NCBI RefSeq assembly: GCF_014649395.1
Contig: NZ_BMSY01000005.1
Span: 682,001-746,000 of the forward strand
Direction of reading: 5' to 3'
DNA length: 64,000 nucleotides
From: Streptomyces aureoverticillatus
GTDB lineage: Bacteria > Actinomycetota > Actinomycetes > Streptomycetales > Streptomycetaceae
The notes under the pieces are model-generated. The model saw only the letters and a list, made by a program, of their open reading frames with translations, did not search any database and was not told the DNA's origin. Shown one piece after another: positions 1-8,559 of the stretch. The position numbers were made by a program, and so were the translations under genes. Every line of letters starts with the position of its first letter. Position 1 is the stretch's first letter.

Positions 1-2
1 AC

Positions 3-188
3 GTCGCCGAGGGCGGGCTGCTCGTCATCCACGACGTGTTCCCCGACCCGGTGGACGAGTGGACCGGGCAGGCGCCGTACCGGATCTACCTCCGGGCCCT
101 GGCATCCGGAGCGTTCACGGAGATCTCGGCCACGGACTCGCTGCGTGTCCTGCGCCGAACAGGCGCGGTCACCCCCGGGCGCGGATAG
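3..188 (+). CDS. C-terminal fragment of a SAM-dependent methyltransferase (5' end outside window)
   Basis: An open frame enters from the left edge and stops with TAG at 188, giving 61 residues. It contains EGGLLVIHDVFPDP, typical of the last strand-turn of class I SAM methyltransferases, where the catalytic or carboxylate residues sit, followed by a short tail ending in RVLRRTGAV. The SAM-binding part is not in the window, so the substrate cannot be judged. The next gene starts 10 bases later on the same strand, suggesting cotranscription with the amidase. Confidence 0.6.
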   Translation, partial: VAEGGLLVIHDVFPDPVDEWTGQAPYRIYLRALASGAFTEISATDSLRVLRRTGAVTPGRG

Positions 189-197
189 GCTCGCCCC

Positions 198-1211
198 GTG
201 TCGTACGTAGGTCCGGACAGTCATTCACCGCGCCCGCCCCGCCGCTTCCGCGGCGGCCGCCCGCTCGCGGTCGCCCTCGCCGTGCTGGTGCCCGGCGGTC
301 TCGCCGGCTATCTCATCTGGGACTCCGCGAGCGATTCCGAGGGCGGCAAACCGGCCAGAACGCTGCCGTCCGCGAGCCGCTCGGAGCAGGGCTCGCCCTC
401 CAAGCCGAGCGCGGACGCGGGCGAGTCCGGCAAGACCGGTGCGTCCGCCGAGCCGTCGAAATCCAAGCCCGGCGCCGACGACCCCAAGCCGTCCGCCGAC
501 CCCACGAAGGACTCGGGGGGCCGCCCCGCCGCCTCCGGCCCCCTCAAGGGCAAGGTCGTCGTGGTGGACCCCGGGCACAACCCGGGGAACTTCAAGCACA
601 CCGCCGAGATCAACCGCCAGGTGAACATCGGCACGAACTTCAAGGAATGCGACACCACGGGCACGTCCACCAACAACGGTTACACGGAAGCCCGGTTCAC
701 CCTGGACCTCGCCCACCGCCTGCGCGACCTCCTGCACAAACAGGGCGCCACCGTCCGCTTCACGCACGACAACGACCGCCCCTTCGGCCCGTGCGTCGAC
801 GAGCGCGCCCGCATCGGCAACGAGGCGCGGGCCGACGCCGTGGTCTCCCTGCACGCCGACGGTTCGGCCGTCGGGAACCGCGGCTTCCACGTCATCCTGC
901 CCGCCGCCGTGAAGGGCGGCGCCGCGGACACCTCCGCGATCGTCGCCCCCTCCCGCGACTTGGGCGTACGCATCGCGGGCAAGTTCCTGAAAGCCACGGG
1001 GAGCGCCCCCTCCAACTACGTGGGCGACCGAACGGGCCTCGACGTCCGCCGCGACCTGGGCGGCCTCAATCTGTCGAAGGTTCCCAAGGTGTTCATCGAG
1101 TGCGGCAACATGCGTGACCCCAAGGACGAGGCCCTGCTGACGAGCGGCAGCTGGCGCCAGAAGGCGGCCCAGGGCCTGTCGGACGGCATCGAGAGCTTCC
1201 TGCGGGGTTAG
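198..1211 (+). CDS. Membrane-anchored N-acetylmuramoyl-L-alanine amidase (Amidase_3)
   Basis: A 337-residue protein starting at GTG 198. Residues about 22-42 form one membrane-spanning or signal-anchor helix. Residues 43-115 are a Ser/Pro/Lys-rich linker that would cross the wall, and the rest is a zinc amidase domain. The visible zinc and catalytic residues of the family are the His in VDPGHNPG (about H127), a Glu in HTAEIN, the His in SLHADG and the late Glu in FIECGNMRDPKDE. It should cleave the bond between MurNAc and the stem peptide outside the membrane. No wall-binding repeat is present. An alternative reading as a signal peptide with cleavage is possible, but no AxA site is obvious. 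Confidence 0.85.
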   Translation: MSYVGPDSHSPRPPRRFRGGRPLAVALAVLVPGGLAGYLIWDSASDSEGGKPARTLPSASRSEQGSPSKPSADAGESGKTGASAEPSKSKPGADDPKPSADPTKDSGGRPAASGPLKGKVVVVDPGHNPGNFKHTAEINRQVNIGTNFKECDTTGTSTNNGYTEARFTLDLAHRLRDLLHKQGATVRFTHDNDRPFGPCVDERARIGNEARADAVVSLHADGSAVGNRGFHVILPAAVKGGAADTSAIVAPSRDLGVRIAGKFLKATGSAPSNYVGDRTGLDVRRDLGGLNLSKVPKVFIECGNMRDPKDEALLTSGSWRQKAAQGLSDGIESFLRG

Positions 1212-1448
1212 TGCGGGTAGGTATGTCCCCGCACGTCGGGAACGATGTACCCCGCCGCGTCACGGGACGGCAACTGGCAGATCTTCACTGCGTGACGATC
1301 TTTATCTCAAGCAGACACCCCGGATGGGCGAGCGATAGTGTCCTCCGTACGATGAGGGGCCACCCCCGCGCTTCGCGCACCGCGACACGACCGCGACTAC
1401 GGCGACAGCGACGCCTCCACCAACGAGACGACTGACGAAGGACCTGAA

Positions 1449-2330
1449 GTGAATTTCCGCTCCCTCACTCGAGGCGACGGCGTGGTGATCGGAGCAGCGG
1501 TGTTGCTCTTCATCGCCTCGTTCCTCGACACCTTTGACTCCGACGGCGGCGACAGCGACAAGCTGCCCACCGCTTGGGACAACGGCAACCTGCTGATGAG
1601 CGTGTACCTGCTCGGCGTCATCGGCGCCGCGCTCATCATCGTGGGCCGCGGCATGGGACAGTCGCGCAAGGTCATCGGCCTTGACCTGGGACAGGTCGGC
1701 GTCGTCTTCACCATCGCCGCCGCGTGGAGCTCGCTCGGCGCGATCTTCGACGTGGACCAGTCCTTCGGCTTCCTCTTCGAGGCAAGTGGCTTCGGTGGCG
1801 GCGGGGAAGGCCCCGACGCCGGCATCGGCCTGATCCTCGGCCTGATCGCCGCCCTGATCCTGGCCGCCGCCGCGGTCGCCACGCAGATCGTCCCCGCCCT
1901 CAAGGCCCCCCTCGCGGGCGGCGCCCCGCGCCCGACCCCGCAGCCCTACGGCGGCCAGCCGCAGGGTGGCGGCTACGGCTACCCGGGCGCGCAGGCCGGT
2001 CAGCCCGGCCAGCCGGGTCAGCCCTACGGCGCCCAGCCGGGCCAGCCGCAGCAGTCCTTCGGCGGCCAGCCGGCGGCCGGCGGCCAGACCCCGCCGCCCG
2101 CGCAGGCGCAGCAGGCCGGGGCTCCGGCCGCGGACTTCTCGCCGTTCTGGTTCGCCGTGCCGGTGCCGCGTCCGCTGTACCCGGAGGACGGCTCGCCGAC
2201 CCCGATCGCCGAACTGGCCCCCGGCACCTGGTACTTGGCCGTGGAGCAGCGCGGCCAGAGCCTGGTGGCCCAGACGCAGGACGGCCGCCGCGGCGTGCTG
2301 CAGGACACCACGGGGATCCAGCGCGGCTGA
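1449..2330 (+). CDS. Four-helix membrane protein with Pro/Gln/Gly-rich tail (DUF5336-like)
   Basis: A 293-residue protein starting at GTG 1449. The N-terminal half (to about residue 155) holds roughly four hydrophobic segments. Residues about 160-230 are a low-complexity PYGGQPQGG / GQPGQP stretch, and the last 60 residues form a compact W- and Y-containing segment (ELAPGTWYLAVEQRG). This layout resembles actinobacterial DUF5336 proteins, whose function I do not know. The gene stands alone between the amidase and a clear terminator. The tail could be a cytoplasmic interaction platform, but that is inference. Confidence 0.7.
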   Translation: MNFRSLTRGDGVVIGAAVLLFIASFLDTFDSDGGDSDKLPTAWDNGNLLMSVYLLGVIGAALIIVGRGMGQSRKVIGLDLGQVGVVFTIAAAWSSLGAIFDVDQSFGFLFEASGFGGGGEGPDAGIGLILGLIAALILAAAAVATQIVPALKAPLAGGAPRPTPQPYGGQPQGGGYGYPGAQAGQPGQPGQPYGAQPGQPQQSFGGQPAAGGQTPPPAQAQQAGAPAADFSPFWFAVPVPRPLYPEDGSPTPIAELAPGTWYLAVEQRGQSLVAQTQDGRRGVLQDTTGIQRG

Positions 2331-2355
2331 TCTCCCCGCCGTACACCTCGTACAC

Positions 2356-2387
2356 ACGGCCCCTCGCCCTTCCGGGCGGGGGGCCGT
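2356..2387 (+). terminator. Rho-independent-type hairpin after the membrane protein gene
   Basis: ACGGCCCCTCGCCC at 2356-2369 pairs with GGGCGGGGGGCCGT at 2374-2387, a 14-bp stem with one G-T pair and a 4-base loop. The loop is short and the stem very GC rich. Only two T residues follow, as is usual for Streptomyces hairpin terminators. Confidence 0.75.
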
Positions 2388-2415
2388 TGCCGTACAGTCC
2401 TGCGGCGACACGCAT

Positions 2416-2430
2416 CTGACGTAGCGTCAG
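2416..2430. promoter_or_regulatory. Perfect palindrome upstream of the LLM oxidoreductase gene (probable operator)
   Basis: CTGACG-TAG-CGTCAG is a perfect 6-3-6 inverted repeat ending 28 bases before the ATG at 2459. Its size and placement fit a TetR- or MarR-type operator. A near copy (CTGATG-GCC-CGTCAG) lies at 26611-26625 upstream of the P450 gene, which suggests a shared regulator. Confidence 0.55.
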
Positions 2431-2458
2431 TTGTGGACGTACGTACCGAGGAGGGCGC

Positions 2459-3472
2459 ATGCGGCTCGGGCTTGCACTCGGATACTGGGGGCGCGGCCCC
2501 GACCCCGGCAGGATCGCGCTGGCGCAGGAGGCGGAGCGGCTCGGGTACGACTCCGTGTGGACGGCCGAGGCCTGGGGCTCGGACGCGTTCACGCCGCTGA
2601 CCTGGATCGCCGCGCACACCTCACGGATCCGCCTCGGCACCGCCGTGGCGCAGATGGCGGCCCGCTCCCCCACCACCACCGCCATGCACGCCCTCACCCT
2701 CGACCACCTCTCGGGCGGCCGCGTACTGCTCGGCCTCGGCCTCTCGGGGCCGCAGGTGGTGGAGGGCTGGTACGGCAGGCCGTTCCCCACGTCGCCGCTC
2801 ACCGCGACACGGGAGTACGTCGACGTCGTACGGCAGGTGCTACGGCGGGAGGCCCCCGTGGCGCTGGACGGGCGGTTCCACCCGCTGCCGTATCCGGGCG
2901 ACGACGGGACCCGGCTCGGGAAGCCGCTCAAGTCGATCACGCATCCGCTGCGCGCCGATCTGCCCGTCCTGCTCGGCGCCGAGGGCCCCAAGAACGTCGC
3001 GCAGACCGCGCGGATCGCGGATGGCTGGCTGCCGCTGTACTGGTCGCCGACGCGGACGGACGTGTACGAGGCGTCGCTCGGCGACGGCCTGCGGGAGGGG
3101 TTCATGGTCGCGCCCCTCGTGCGGGCCACGGTGTGCGACGACGTGAGCGAGGGGCTGCTGCCGGTCAAGGCCATGCTCGGGTTCTACATCGGCGGCATGG
3201 GGCACGCGGCCCGGAACTTCCACGCCGACCTGATGGCGCGGATGGGGTACGAGGAGGAGGCACGGCGCGTTCAGGAACTGTTCCTGGCGGGGCGCCGCGA
3301 GGAGGCCGTGCTCGCCGTGCCGGACGCGTTCGCCGACGAGATCGCGCTGGTCGGGCCGCGCGAGCGCATCGCGGAACGGCTCGAGTTGTGGCGCAAGGGC
3401 CCGGTGACGGATCTGCTGGTGCTCGCGACCGACCCGCACACGCTGCGCACCCTCGCCGACCTGAACGCGTAG
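2459..3472 (+). CDS. LLM-class F420-dependent oxidoreductase
   Basis: A 337-residue soluble protein with the luciferase-like monooxygenase (LLM) TIM-barrel pattern: MRLGLALGYWG at the start, EAERLGYDSVWTAEAWGSDAF, then RIRLGTAVAQM and an LDHLSGGRVLLGLGLSGPQVVEGWYG segment. This subfamily in actinobacteria normally uses F420 rather than FMN, and the substrate is not predictable. ATG 2459 is preceded by GAGG about 8 bases upstream, which fixes the start. The gene is monocistronic and sits directly behind a 15-base palindrome. LLM enzymes of this kind often lie in lipid or steroid catabolic regulons. Confidence 0.85.
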   Translation: MRLGLALGYWGRGPDPGRIALAQEAERLGYDSVWTAEAWGSDAFTPLTWIAAHTSRIRLGTAVAQMAARSPTTTAMHALTLDHLSGGRVLLGLGLSGPQVVEGWYGRPFPTSPLTATREYVDVVRQVLRREAPVALDGRFHPLPYPGDDGTRLGKPLKSITHPLRADLPVLLGAEGPKNVAQTARIADGWLPLYWSPTRTDVYEASLGDGLREGFMVAPLVRATVCDDVSEGLLPVKAMLGFYIGGMGHAARNFHADLMARMGYEEEARRVQELFLAGRREEAVLAVPDAFADEIALVGPRERIAERLELWRKGPVTDLLVLATDPHTLRTLADLNA

Positions 3473-3488
3473 GCGCTCCCGGCTCGGC

Positions 3489-4277
3489 TCAGCGGAAGAT
3501 CGCCACCGCGTCCAGCGTCAGCTCGCCCGCCGCCCGGTTCCAGGTGCGCACCTTGCCCAGGCAGCGGGCCTGGAACTCGCCGCTGAAGTAGTCGTCCTCG
3601 TGCAGGAACTCCTCGCGGATGCCGTCGGCGGCGCAGGTGATGCGGACGTGGGCGGGCGGGTCGCCGGTGCCGTAGCGGGCGCGCAGGACGACCTCGTCGC
3701 CGCCGACGCGGCGGGCCGTGAAACGGCCGGTCACGGAGACGAACTCGGACATGACGGCGCTCAGCGCGACCCGGTCGTCGTCGCTGTCGCGCAGGGCGTC
3801 GGCGAGGGAGCGGTTCGGGACGAGTTGGCCGGTGGTGAGGTCGGCGTACACGACGGCGTCCTCGCGCCGCATGGTGTCCATGAGCAGGCCGATGACGGTG
3901 ATCGGGGTGTTCTGCTGGACGTAGGTGGTGAAGCGTTCCTTCGTCACGTCCCGGTGCGCCTTGCCGCCGGCCGCGCCGGTGACCTTCGCCCACAGCCCGA
4001 AGCCGGAGGTCACGTTCGTGCGGTCGGCCACCTCCTGCTCCAGGGCCGCCGAGAAGCCGCCCGTCTGGTAGAGGTCCATGACGCGCTGTTCGTGCAGGTA
4101 GAAGCACATGCCGTGGAAGGTGCGGCGGCGCCGGGCCGCGCGCCGCCGCCCCGGCCGCCCGAACGCCCACCGCAGGACGGCGTACCGCGCGAGCACGCCC
4201 ACACACACCGCCGTGGCCAGCCAGACCGTCATCCACGGCCACCACAGCTCCCACCACTTGCCGTCAACGACACCCAC
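3489..4277 (-). CDS. Membrane protein of unknown function, third gene of the VWA operon
   Basis: A 262-residue protein whose likely start is GTG 4275-4277 (VGVVDGKWWELWW), overlapping the stop of the upstream VWA gene by 14 bases. One long hydrophobic stretch (WPWMTVWLATAVCVGVLAR) lies near the N-terminus, followed by an Arg-rich positive patch and a soluble region of about 200 residues with no motif I recognise. The translation overlap points to obligate co-expression with the substrate-binding/VWA lipoprotein, so it probably acts in the same envelope complex. The exact start is uncertain. Confidence 0.65.
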   Translation of the reverse strand: MGVVDGKWWELWWPWMTVWLATAVCVGVLARYAVLRWAFGRPGRRRAARRRRTFHGMCFYLHEQRVMDLYQTGGFSAALEQEVADRTNVTSGFGLWAKVTGAAGGKAHRDVTKERFTTYVQQNTPITVIGLLMDTMRREDAVVYADLTTGQLVPNRSLADALRDSDDDRVALSAVMSEFVSVTGRFTARRVGGDEVVLRARYGTGDPPAHVRITCAADGIREEFLHEDDYFSGEFQARCLGKVRTWNRAAGELTLDAVAIFR

Positions 4278-5904
4278 GGATCTCCTTGAACGCCTGGGAG
4301 AGGGAAGAGGAGTTGGCGTCCACCACGCGCCCGCCGGTCGCGTCGGCGACCCGCCGCAGCGCCTTGGCGTCGGCCTCGCCGAAGTGGACGGGGAAGGTGG
4401 GGACCGCCCGCGCGGCGGTCCCGAGCTCGGCGTGCCGACGGCCGAACTGCCCATAGGACAGTCCCGCGTTGTTCTCGCCGTCCGTCATCAGCACGATGGA
4501 GAGCGGGTGGCCGGGGCGGTCGGCGAGGGCGTCGGCCGCGATGTCGTAACCCCGCCCGAGCGCCGACCAGACGGCAGTGTCGTCCCCGAACTTCCCTTTG
4601 CCCACGAATGAGTTGAGCGCCCTCAGATCGCCATCCCCCCGCACGGTCACGGTGCGTTCCTGAAGGACCCGGCCCGCGAACCGCACCACCGTCAGCCGCT
4701 CGCCCCGGTAGAAGCGGGCGAACTTGCCCGCCGCCGTCGGATCCGCGCCGCTCAGGTCGGCGAACGCCGCGCGCAGGTCCGCCATCCGCCGCCCCCGCAT
4801 CGACGTCGAGAAGTCGAGCAGGAAGACGACATGGTCACCGGCGGCGGCACGGCCGTTTCCCGGCGCGCCGTAGTTCTCCATCAGCCGCTGGACCACGGCC
4901 GGTTGGTCGGGGTACGACAGCGCGTTGCCGATCTCCGCGCGCAGCTTCGCGGGCCGTGGCACGTCCTGCCCGACGGGCCGCCGCCAGGTCCGCTCCATCA
5001 GCTTCTTCTGTACGTCGTCGCGGCGCAGCCAGTCGACCACTTCGCGGTACGCCTCGTGCTCGCCGCCGTCGAGCAGCATCAGCGGGAAGTCGGACAGGAC
5101 CATGCCGTCCTCGGGGTGGACGATCTCCAGGGGCTGCTTGAGCTTCCCGGCCGCGTTCAGGGTGAGCAGCTCCGACTCGTGCGCGATGAGCGCGTCGGCG
5201 GCGCTCTGGCGGCGTACGTAGCCGTCGATCAGTTCGCGGGAACTGGCGCCGGTGAGGGTCTGGCCGGAGCGGAAGCCGCGCAGCCGGTCGCAGGACACGT
5301 CCTGGGTGCGCAGCGCGCCGCCGGTGCCCGCAGCCGCGGTGGCCACGCCCACCAGCGCGGCGCGGCCGGTGTCACTGCGCCGCGGGTCGGCCATGCCGAA
5401 GCGCAGGGTGCCGTCGGCTGCGGCGTCGGCGATGTCCGCCCAGGAGAGCCGCCCGCCGGGGACGCCGCGGCGCAGCCGGTCCGCGACGGCGGGGGTCAGG
5501 CCCACGACCACCGGCGAGCGCATGATCGCCGTGGACTCGGGCCGGGCGGCCCGCTCGCCCCGCTCCTGCAGCCGCAGCAGATACGAGCGGTCGGAGGCGG
5601 GCCAGGCGAGGTCGTAGGAGCCGAGCGGCCCGGAGAGGTCGGCGGTGGCCTTGTAGTCCAGCTTCAGCTCGACGCCGGTGTCGTCCTCCAGCCCCTTCAA
5701 CAGCGGCTCCACGTCAGCGAGTTCGGGGCTGGCGAGGACGCGCAGGGTGCGGTGGTCCTTGTCCTTGGTGCAGGCGCCGAGGGTGGTGGCGGCGAGCGCG
5801 GTGGCGAGGAGCAGGCACATCGCGAGAACCGGTTCGCGGCGGCGGCGCGTGCGCCCCCGGCGGCGACTCGGGTCGACCGGGGCTGAGGGGCGGCGCGTCC
5901 TCAC
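4264..5904 (-). CDS. Lipoprotein with substrate-binding domain fused to a von Willebrand factor A domain
   Basis: A 546-residue protein. A signal peptide with lipobox LGAC puts the lipidated Cys at about 45. Residues about 50-330 look like a type 2 periplasmic binding protein (LRVLASPELADVEPLLKGLEDDTGVEL, then DLAWPASDRSY). Residues about 350-546 are a VWA domain with an intact MIDAS: DFSTS, the Thr in GDDTAVWSA and the Asp in LMTDGENN. The GTG start overlaps the previous stop as GTGA. Binding-protein/VWA proteins occur in actinobacteria, sometimes near tellurite/TelA genes, without a defined role. A metal-dependent protein-protein contact outside the membrane is a fair inference. Confidence 0.8.
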   Translation of the reverse strand: MRTRRPSAPVDPSRRRGRTRRRREPVLAMCLLLATALAATTLGACTKDKDHRTLRVLASPELADVEPLLKGLEDDTGVELKLDYKATADLSGPLGSYDLAWPASDRSYLLRLQERGERAARPESTAIMRSPVVVGLTPAVADRLRRGVPGGRLSWADIADAAADGTLRFGMADPRRSDTGRAALVGVATAAAGTGGALRTQDVSCDRLRGFRSGQTLTGASSRELIDGYVRRQSAADALIAHESELLTLNAAGKLKQPLEIVHPEDGMVLSDFPLMLLDGGEHEAYREVVDWLRRDDVQKKLMERTWRRPVGQDVPRPAKLRAEIGNALSYPDQPAVVQRLMENYGAPGNGRAAAGDHVVFLLDFSTSMRGRRMADLRAAFADLSGADPTAAGKFARFYRGERLTVVRFAGRVLQERTVTVRGDGDLRALNSFVGKGKFGDDTAVWSALGRGYDIAADALADRPGHPLSIVLMTDGENNAGLSYGQFGRRHAELGTAARAVPTFPVHFGEADAKALRRVADATGGRVVDANSSSLSQAFKEIRGCR

Positions 5905-7169
5905 TCTCCGTCGTCCTGTCCCGCGGGCGGGCAGGAGCCCACGTGGTTGATGATCCGCTCCAGCGCGTTCAGGTCGGGGGCGTCCACCTTCGTCTGGTCC
6001 GGGTTGGGCGTCGGCACCTGCACCTCGTGCTCGCGCAGATACGCGTTGAGCTGCTCGCTCGTCCCGTCCTCGCCGGAGAACCGGACCCGGAAGCCCAGCT
6101 CGATGGCGCGCCTGCGCAGGGCGGCGTCGGACTCCATCAGTTCGGTGAGGCGGTCGCCCCGCTCGCCGAGGGAGATGAGCTCCGGCTCGGTGAGGGCGTG
6201 CGGGGACGGATAGAGGAGCACCCGCCTGCTGTCCTGCTTGCCGCGCTTCTTCTGGTGGTCCACCTGGTGCTTCAGGAACTGGTGCTCATAGATCAGCGAG
6301 ACCGGCGCGATGGACTCGCCCTCGTCGGAGAAGTAGCTGTCGGCCTGCTCGTCGGCCGCCATGCCCTGGAGGTTGATCAGCGGCTTGACCTGCTGGGCGA
6401 CGTCGAGAACCGGGTCGGCGGCGGGACCGCTGCCGCTGCCCGCCGGCTGGTGCCGTCCGCGCTCCGTGCCCGGTGCCTGATTGCCGTTCTTCACGAACGC
6501 GAGGATGCTCAAGTACGTTCCCGCCGAGTTGGATTCGCAGACGCTGGAGGTGCGGACGAGGACGCGGCCCGCGTTGCCGCGGCGGGTGTGCTCGTCGAAG
6601 TCGATCCCGTTCCAGGTCTTCTGATCCTCGATCAGCTTCAGGAACTTCTTCATGTCCAGGTCGTAGTACAGCGTCTCGCCGCCGTCCGGCGCCTGCTGCG
6701 GGCGCGCCACGCCCGCCGCCACCAGCGTCTTCGCGTAGTCCCTGAACGTACCGAGCACCAGCGGCGTCACGAACGGCCGCGCCGTGCGCACCGAGCGCTG
6801 CTGCTGCCGCGTGATCAGCTTCGCCGCGGGCTGGCCCGACGGGAACACCACGTCCATGCCGCGCAGCGACTGGGTGGCGATGCCGCGTGAGCCGAGGCGG
6901 TGTATGTCCACCCTGATCCCGTGCTTCAGCAGCAGCCGCTGGACCTCCGGGTCCTTGAAGTAGTCCGACTTCGACGCCATCTTGCCGTCGATCGTCGTGA
7001 CCCGCTCGAAGGGGCGCAGGGTGTTGCCCGACACCATCAGCGCGAGCAGGCCCGCGAGGGCCAGGGGCATGGCCGCCACGACGTGGCGGGGATAGCGGTG
7101 GCGCCTCCGGGCGGGGCGGCGGGTGGTCAGGCGGGGTTCTTCGGTGGGGGGTCGTCTGTCTTCTGGCAC
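5901..7169 (-). CDS. Membrane-anchored binding-protein-like protein, first gene of the VWA operon
   Basis: A 422-residue protein starting at GTG 7167-7169, with AGGAG about 8 bases upstream. An Arg-rich N-terminus is followed by one transmembrane helix (about residues 29-48, AAMPLALAGLLALMVSGNTL), and the remainder is extracytoplasmic. GIRVDIHRLGSRGIATQSL, MDVVFPSGQPAAK and ARPFVTPLVLGTFRDYAKTL resemble a type 2 periplasmic-binding fold, as in the next gene but without the VWA domain. No catalytic motif is visible. It is translationally coupled to the VWA lipoprotein gene and is likely its membrane partner. Confidence 0.7.
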   Translation of the reverse strand: MPEDRRPPTEEPRLTTRRPARRRHRYPRHVVAAMPLALAGLLALMVSGNTLRPFERVTTIDGKMASKSDYFKDPEVQRLLLKHGIRVDIHRLGSRGIATQSLRGMDVVFPSGQPAAKLITRQQQRSVRTARPFVTPLVLGTFRDYAKTLVAAGVARPQQAPDGGETLYYDLDMKKFLKLIEDQKTWNGIDFDEHTRRGNAGRVLVRTSSVCESNSAGTYLSILAFVKNGNQAPGTERGRHQPAGSGSGPAADPVLDVAQQVKPLINLQGMAADEQADSYFSDEGESIAPVSLIYEHQFLKHQVDHQKKRGKQDSRRVLLYPSPHALTEPELISLGERGDRLTELMESDAALRRRAIELGFRVRFSGEDGTSEQLNAYLREHEVQVPTPNPDQTKVDAPDLNALERIINHVGSCPPAGQDDGE

Positions 7170-7284
7170 CGGGGGCTCCTGCCTGTGGCGGGGGCAGGAT
7201 CATCAGCGACAGCGGCGACATTCGCCCCACGGAGTGGGTAACTCCATGTGAACCAGGGCGGAATGACGGGGTGTCAGGTGCGGG

Positions 7285-7436
7285 TGGGTGGGCCTTCGCC
7301 GCTCGTCCTCAATCGCCGGACGGGCTGGATGTGGCTGAGGTATAGCCCCTCCGGCGTTTGAGGAGCGGGGGTCTGGGGGCGGAGCCCCCAGTTTCGGGAA
7401 GGGGCGGGGTTGGGGAAGCCCCCGGCAGGGCCCCCA
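7285..7436. repeat. Mosaic Streptomyces intergenic repeat, locus 1
   Basis: Modules such as CGTCCTCAATCGCCGGACGG, CCTCCGGCGTTTGAGGAGCG, GGCGGAGCCCCC and GGAAGGGGCGGGG are arranged head to tail, with several short inverted repeats (GGGGGCGGAGCCCCC). The same modules recur at six other intergenic sites in this window. No ORF is supported here. Confidence 0.7.
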
Positions 7437-7438
7437 CC

Positions 7439-8014
7439 TCACCCCCTCGCCAGCTCCCCCGCCGACGGCACCTTGTCCCTCACCTCGGCGCCCGCCCCCC
7501 TTCCCGCGTCCTTGACCCCCTTGATGACCCCGTCGAACGACCCCACCACGGCCTCCGTGGAATCCCCCTTGCGCAGCTTGGACGGCAAGTCCTTCAGCGC
7601 GTCGATCCCGGCGGACAACGGCGCCACCGCCTTGGCGAGCGCCGGATCCCCCTGGGCGTTGCGCATCGCCGCCTTGAGGCGGTTGTACGTGAACGCCCCG
7701 GCCAGCCCCGCCTTGACGAGGGCGAACCTGCGCCCGTCCGCGCCGGACTTGAACTTGCCCGCGCGGTAGGGCTTCACGATCCACTGGTACGTCGCCCCGG
7801 CGGCAAGCCCCGCGTTGGCGACGAACCGCGTCTTCGCGAACTTCTGCCGTTCCGCGGAACTCGTCCCGGACGGCGTGGCCGCGTCCTTGTCGCCGTCCCC
7901 GCCGCAGGCCGCCGTACCGAAGAGCAGGGCGCAGCACAGCAGGAGCGGGACGACCACGCGGGACACTCGGCGGGACACGCGGCGGGCGCCGGGCACACGA
8001 AGCTCGGGGAACAC
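7439..8014 (-). CDS. Lipoprotein of unknown function
   Basis: The preferred start is GTG 8012-8014 (VFPELRVPGARR), because GGGAGG sits 7 bases upstream and the longer frame lacks support. The 191-residue product has a signal peptide with hydrophobic core VVVPLLLCCALLFG and lipobox TAAC. The mature part is helical and Lys/Ala rich (YNRLKAAMRNAQGDPALAKAV, DALKDLPSKLRKGD) and recalls a four-helix bundle. No enzyme motif is visible. It is presumably anchored in the outer leaflet of the cytoplasmic membrane. Mosaic repeats lie immediately downstream. Confidence 0.7.
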   Translation of the reverse strand: MFPELRVPGARRVSRRVSRVVVPLLLCCALLFGTAACGGDGDKDAATPSGTSSAERQKFAKTRFVANAGLAAGATYQWIVKPYRAGKFKSGADGRRFALVKAGLAGAFTYNRLKAAMRNAQGDPALAKAVAPLSAGIDALKDLPSKLRKGDSTEAVVGSFDGVIKGVKDAGRGAGAEVRDKVPSAGELARG

Positions 8015-8201
8015 GGGGTGACCTCCCGTAGGGGATGCGGACAGGCCCCCGGCAGCAGCCTCGCCCCGGCGGCGGCACTCCGCCACCCAGGCGAGCCCAC
8101 CCGAGCGAGCCCACCCGGGCGAACCCGTCCGGGTGCCCCCGCAGCCCCGCGCCCGCGCGCCCTACGGGTTTCAACCGGCCACGACCCGGTACCCGCCCCC
8201 C

Positions 8202-8507
8202 ATGTCCCCCCGACACCCACGAGGCACCACCAAAGGCAGTGACGGAGCCGCGAAGGTCATCGTGCTCGTCGCGGACGTGATGGCCGTCATCCTCGCGCTG
8301 TGGATCCTGATGGATCTGCTGGACGCGAACCGCAGCAACGACCTGGTGCAAGTCGTGCAGGACGCGGCCCGCTGGCTGGCGGGCTGGTCGCACGACCTGT
8401 TCACGTTCGACGAGCGGTGGGCGCGCGTCGTCGCCGGTTACGGACTCGCGGCGGTCGTGTACGCCGTCGCGGGCCACCTTGTCGCGGGCCGCCTGCGGCG
8501 GCACTGA
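8202..8507 (+). CDS. Small two-helix membrane protein
   Basis: A 101-residue protein from ATG 8202 (MSPRHPRGTT). Hydrophobic segments are VIVLVADVMAVILALWILMD (about residues 19-38) and a second near the C-terminus (YGLAAVVYAVAGHLVAG). The stretch between them contains VVQDAARWLAGWSHDLFTFDERWARV. It is a common layout in streptomycete hypothetical proteins and I do not recognise a function. It is divergent from the lipoprotein gene and convergent with the toroid-protein gene. Confidence 0.65.
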   Translation: MSPRHPRGTTKGSDGAAKVIVLVADVMAVILALWILMDLLDANRSNDLVQVVQDAARWLAGWSHDLFTFDERWARVVAGYGLAAVVYAVAGHLVAGRLRRH

Positions 8508-8559
8508 CCCCGCACGCGGCCCGGTACGACCCCGCTGCGCGGCCCGGCCCGGAGGTGGG

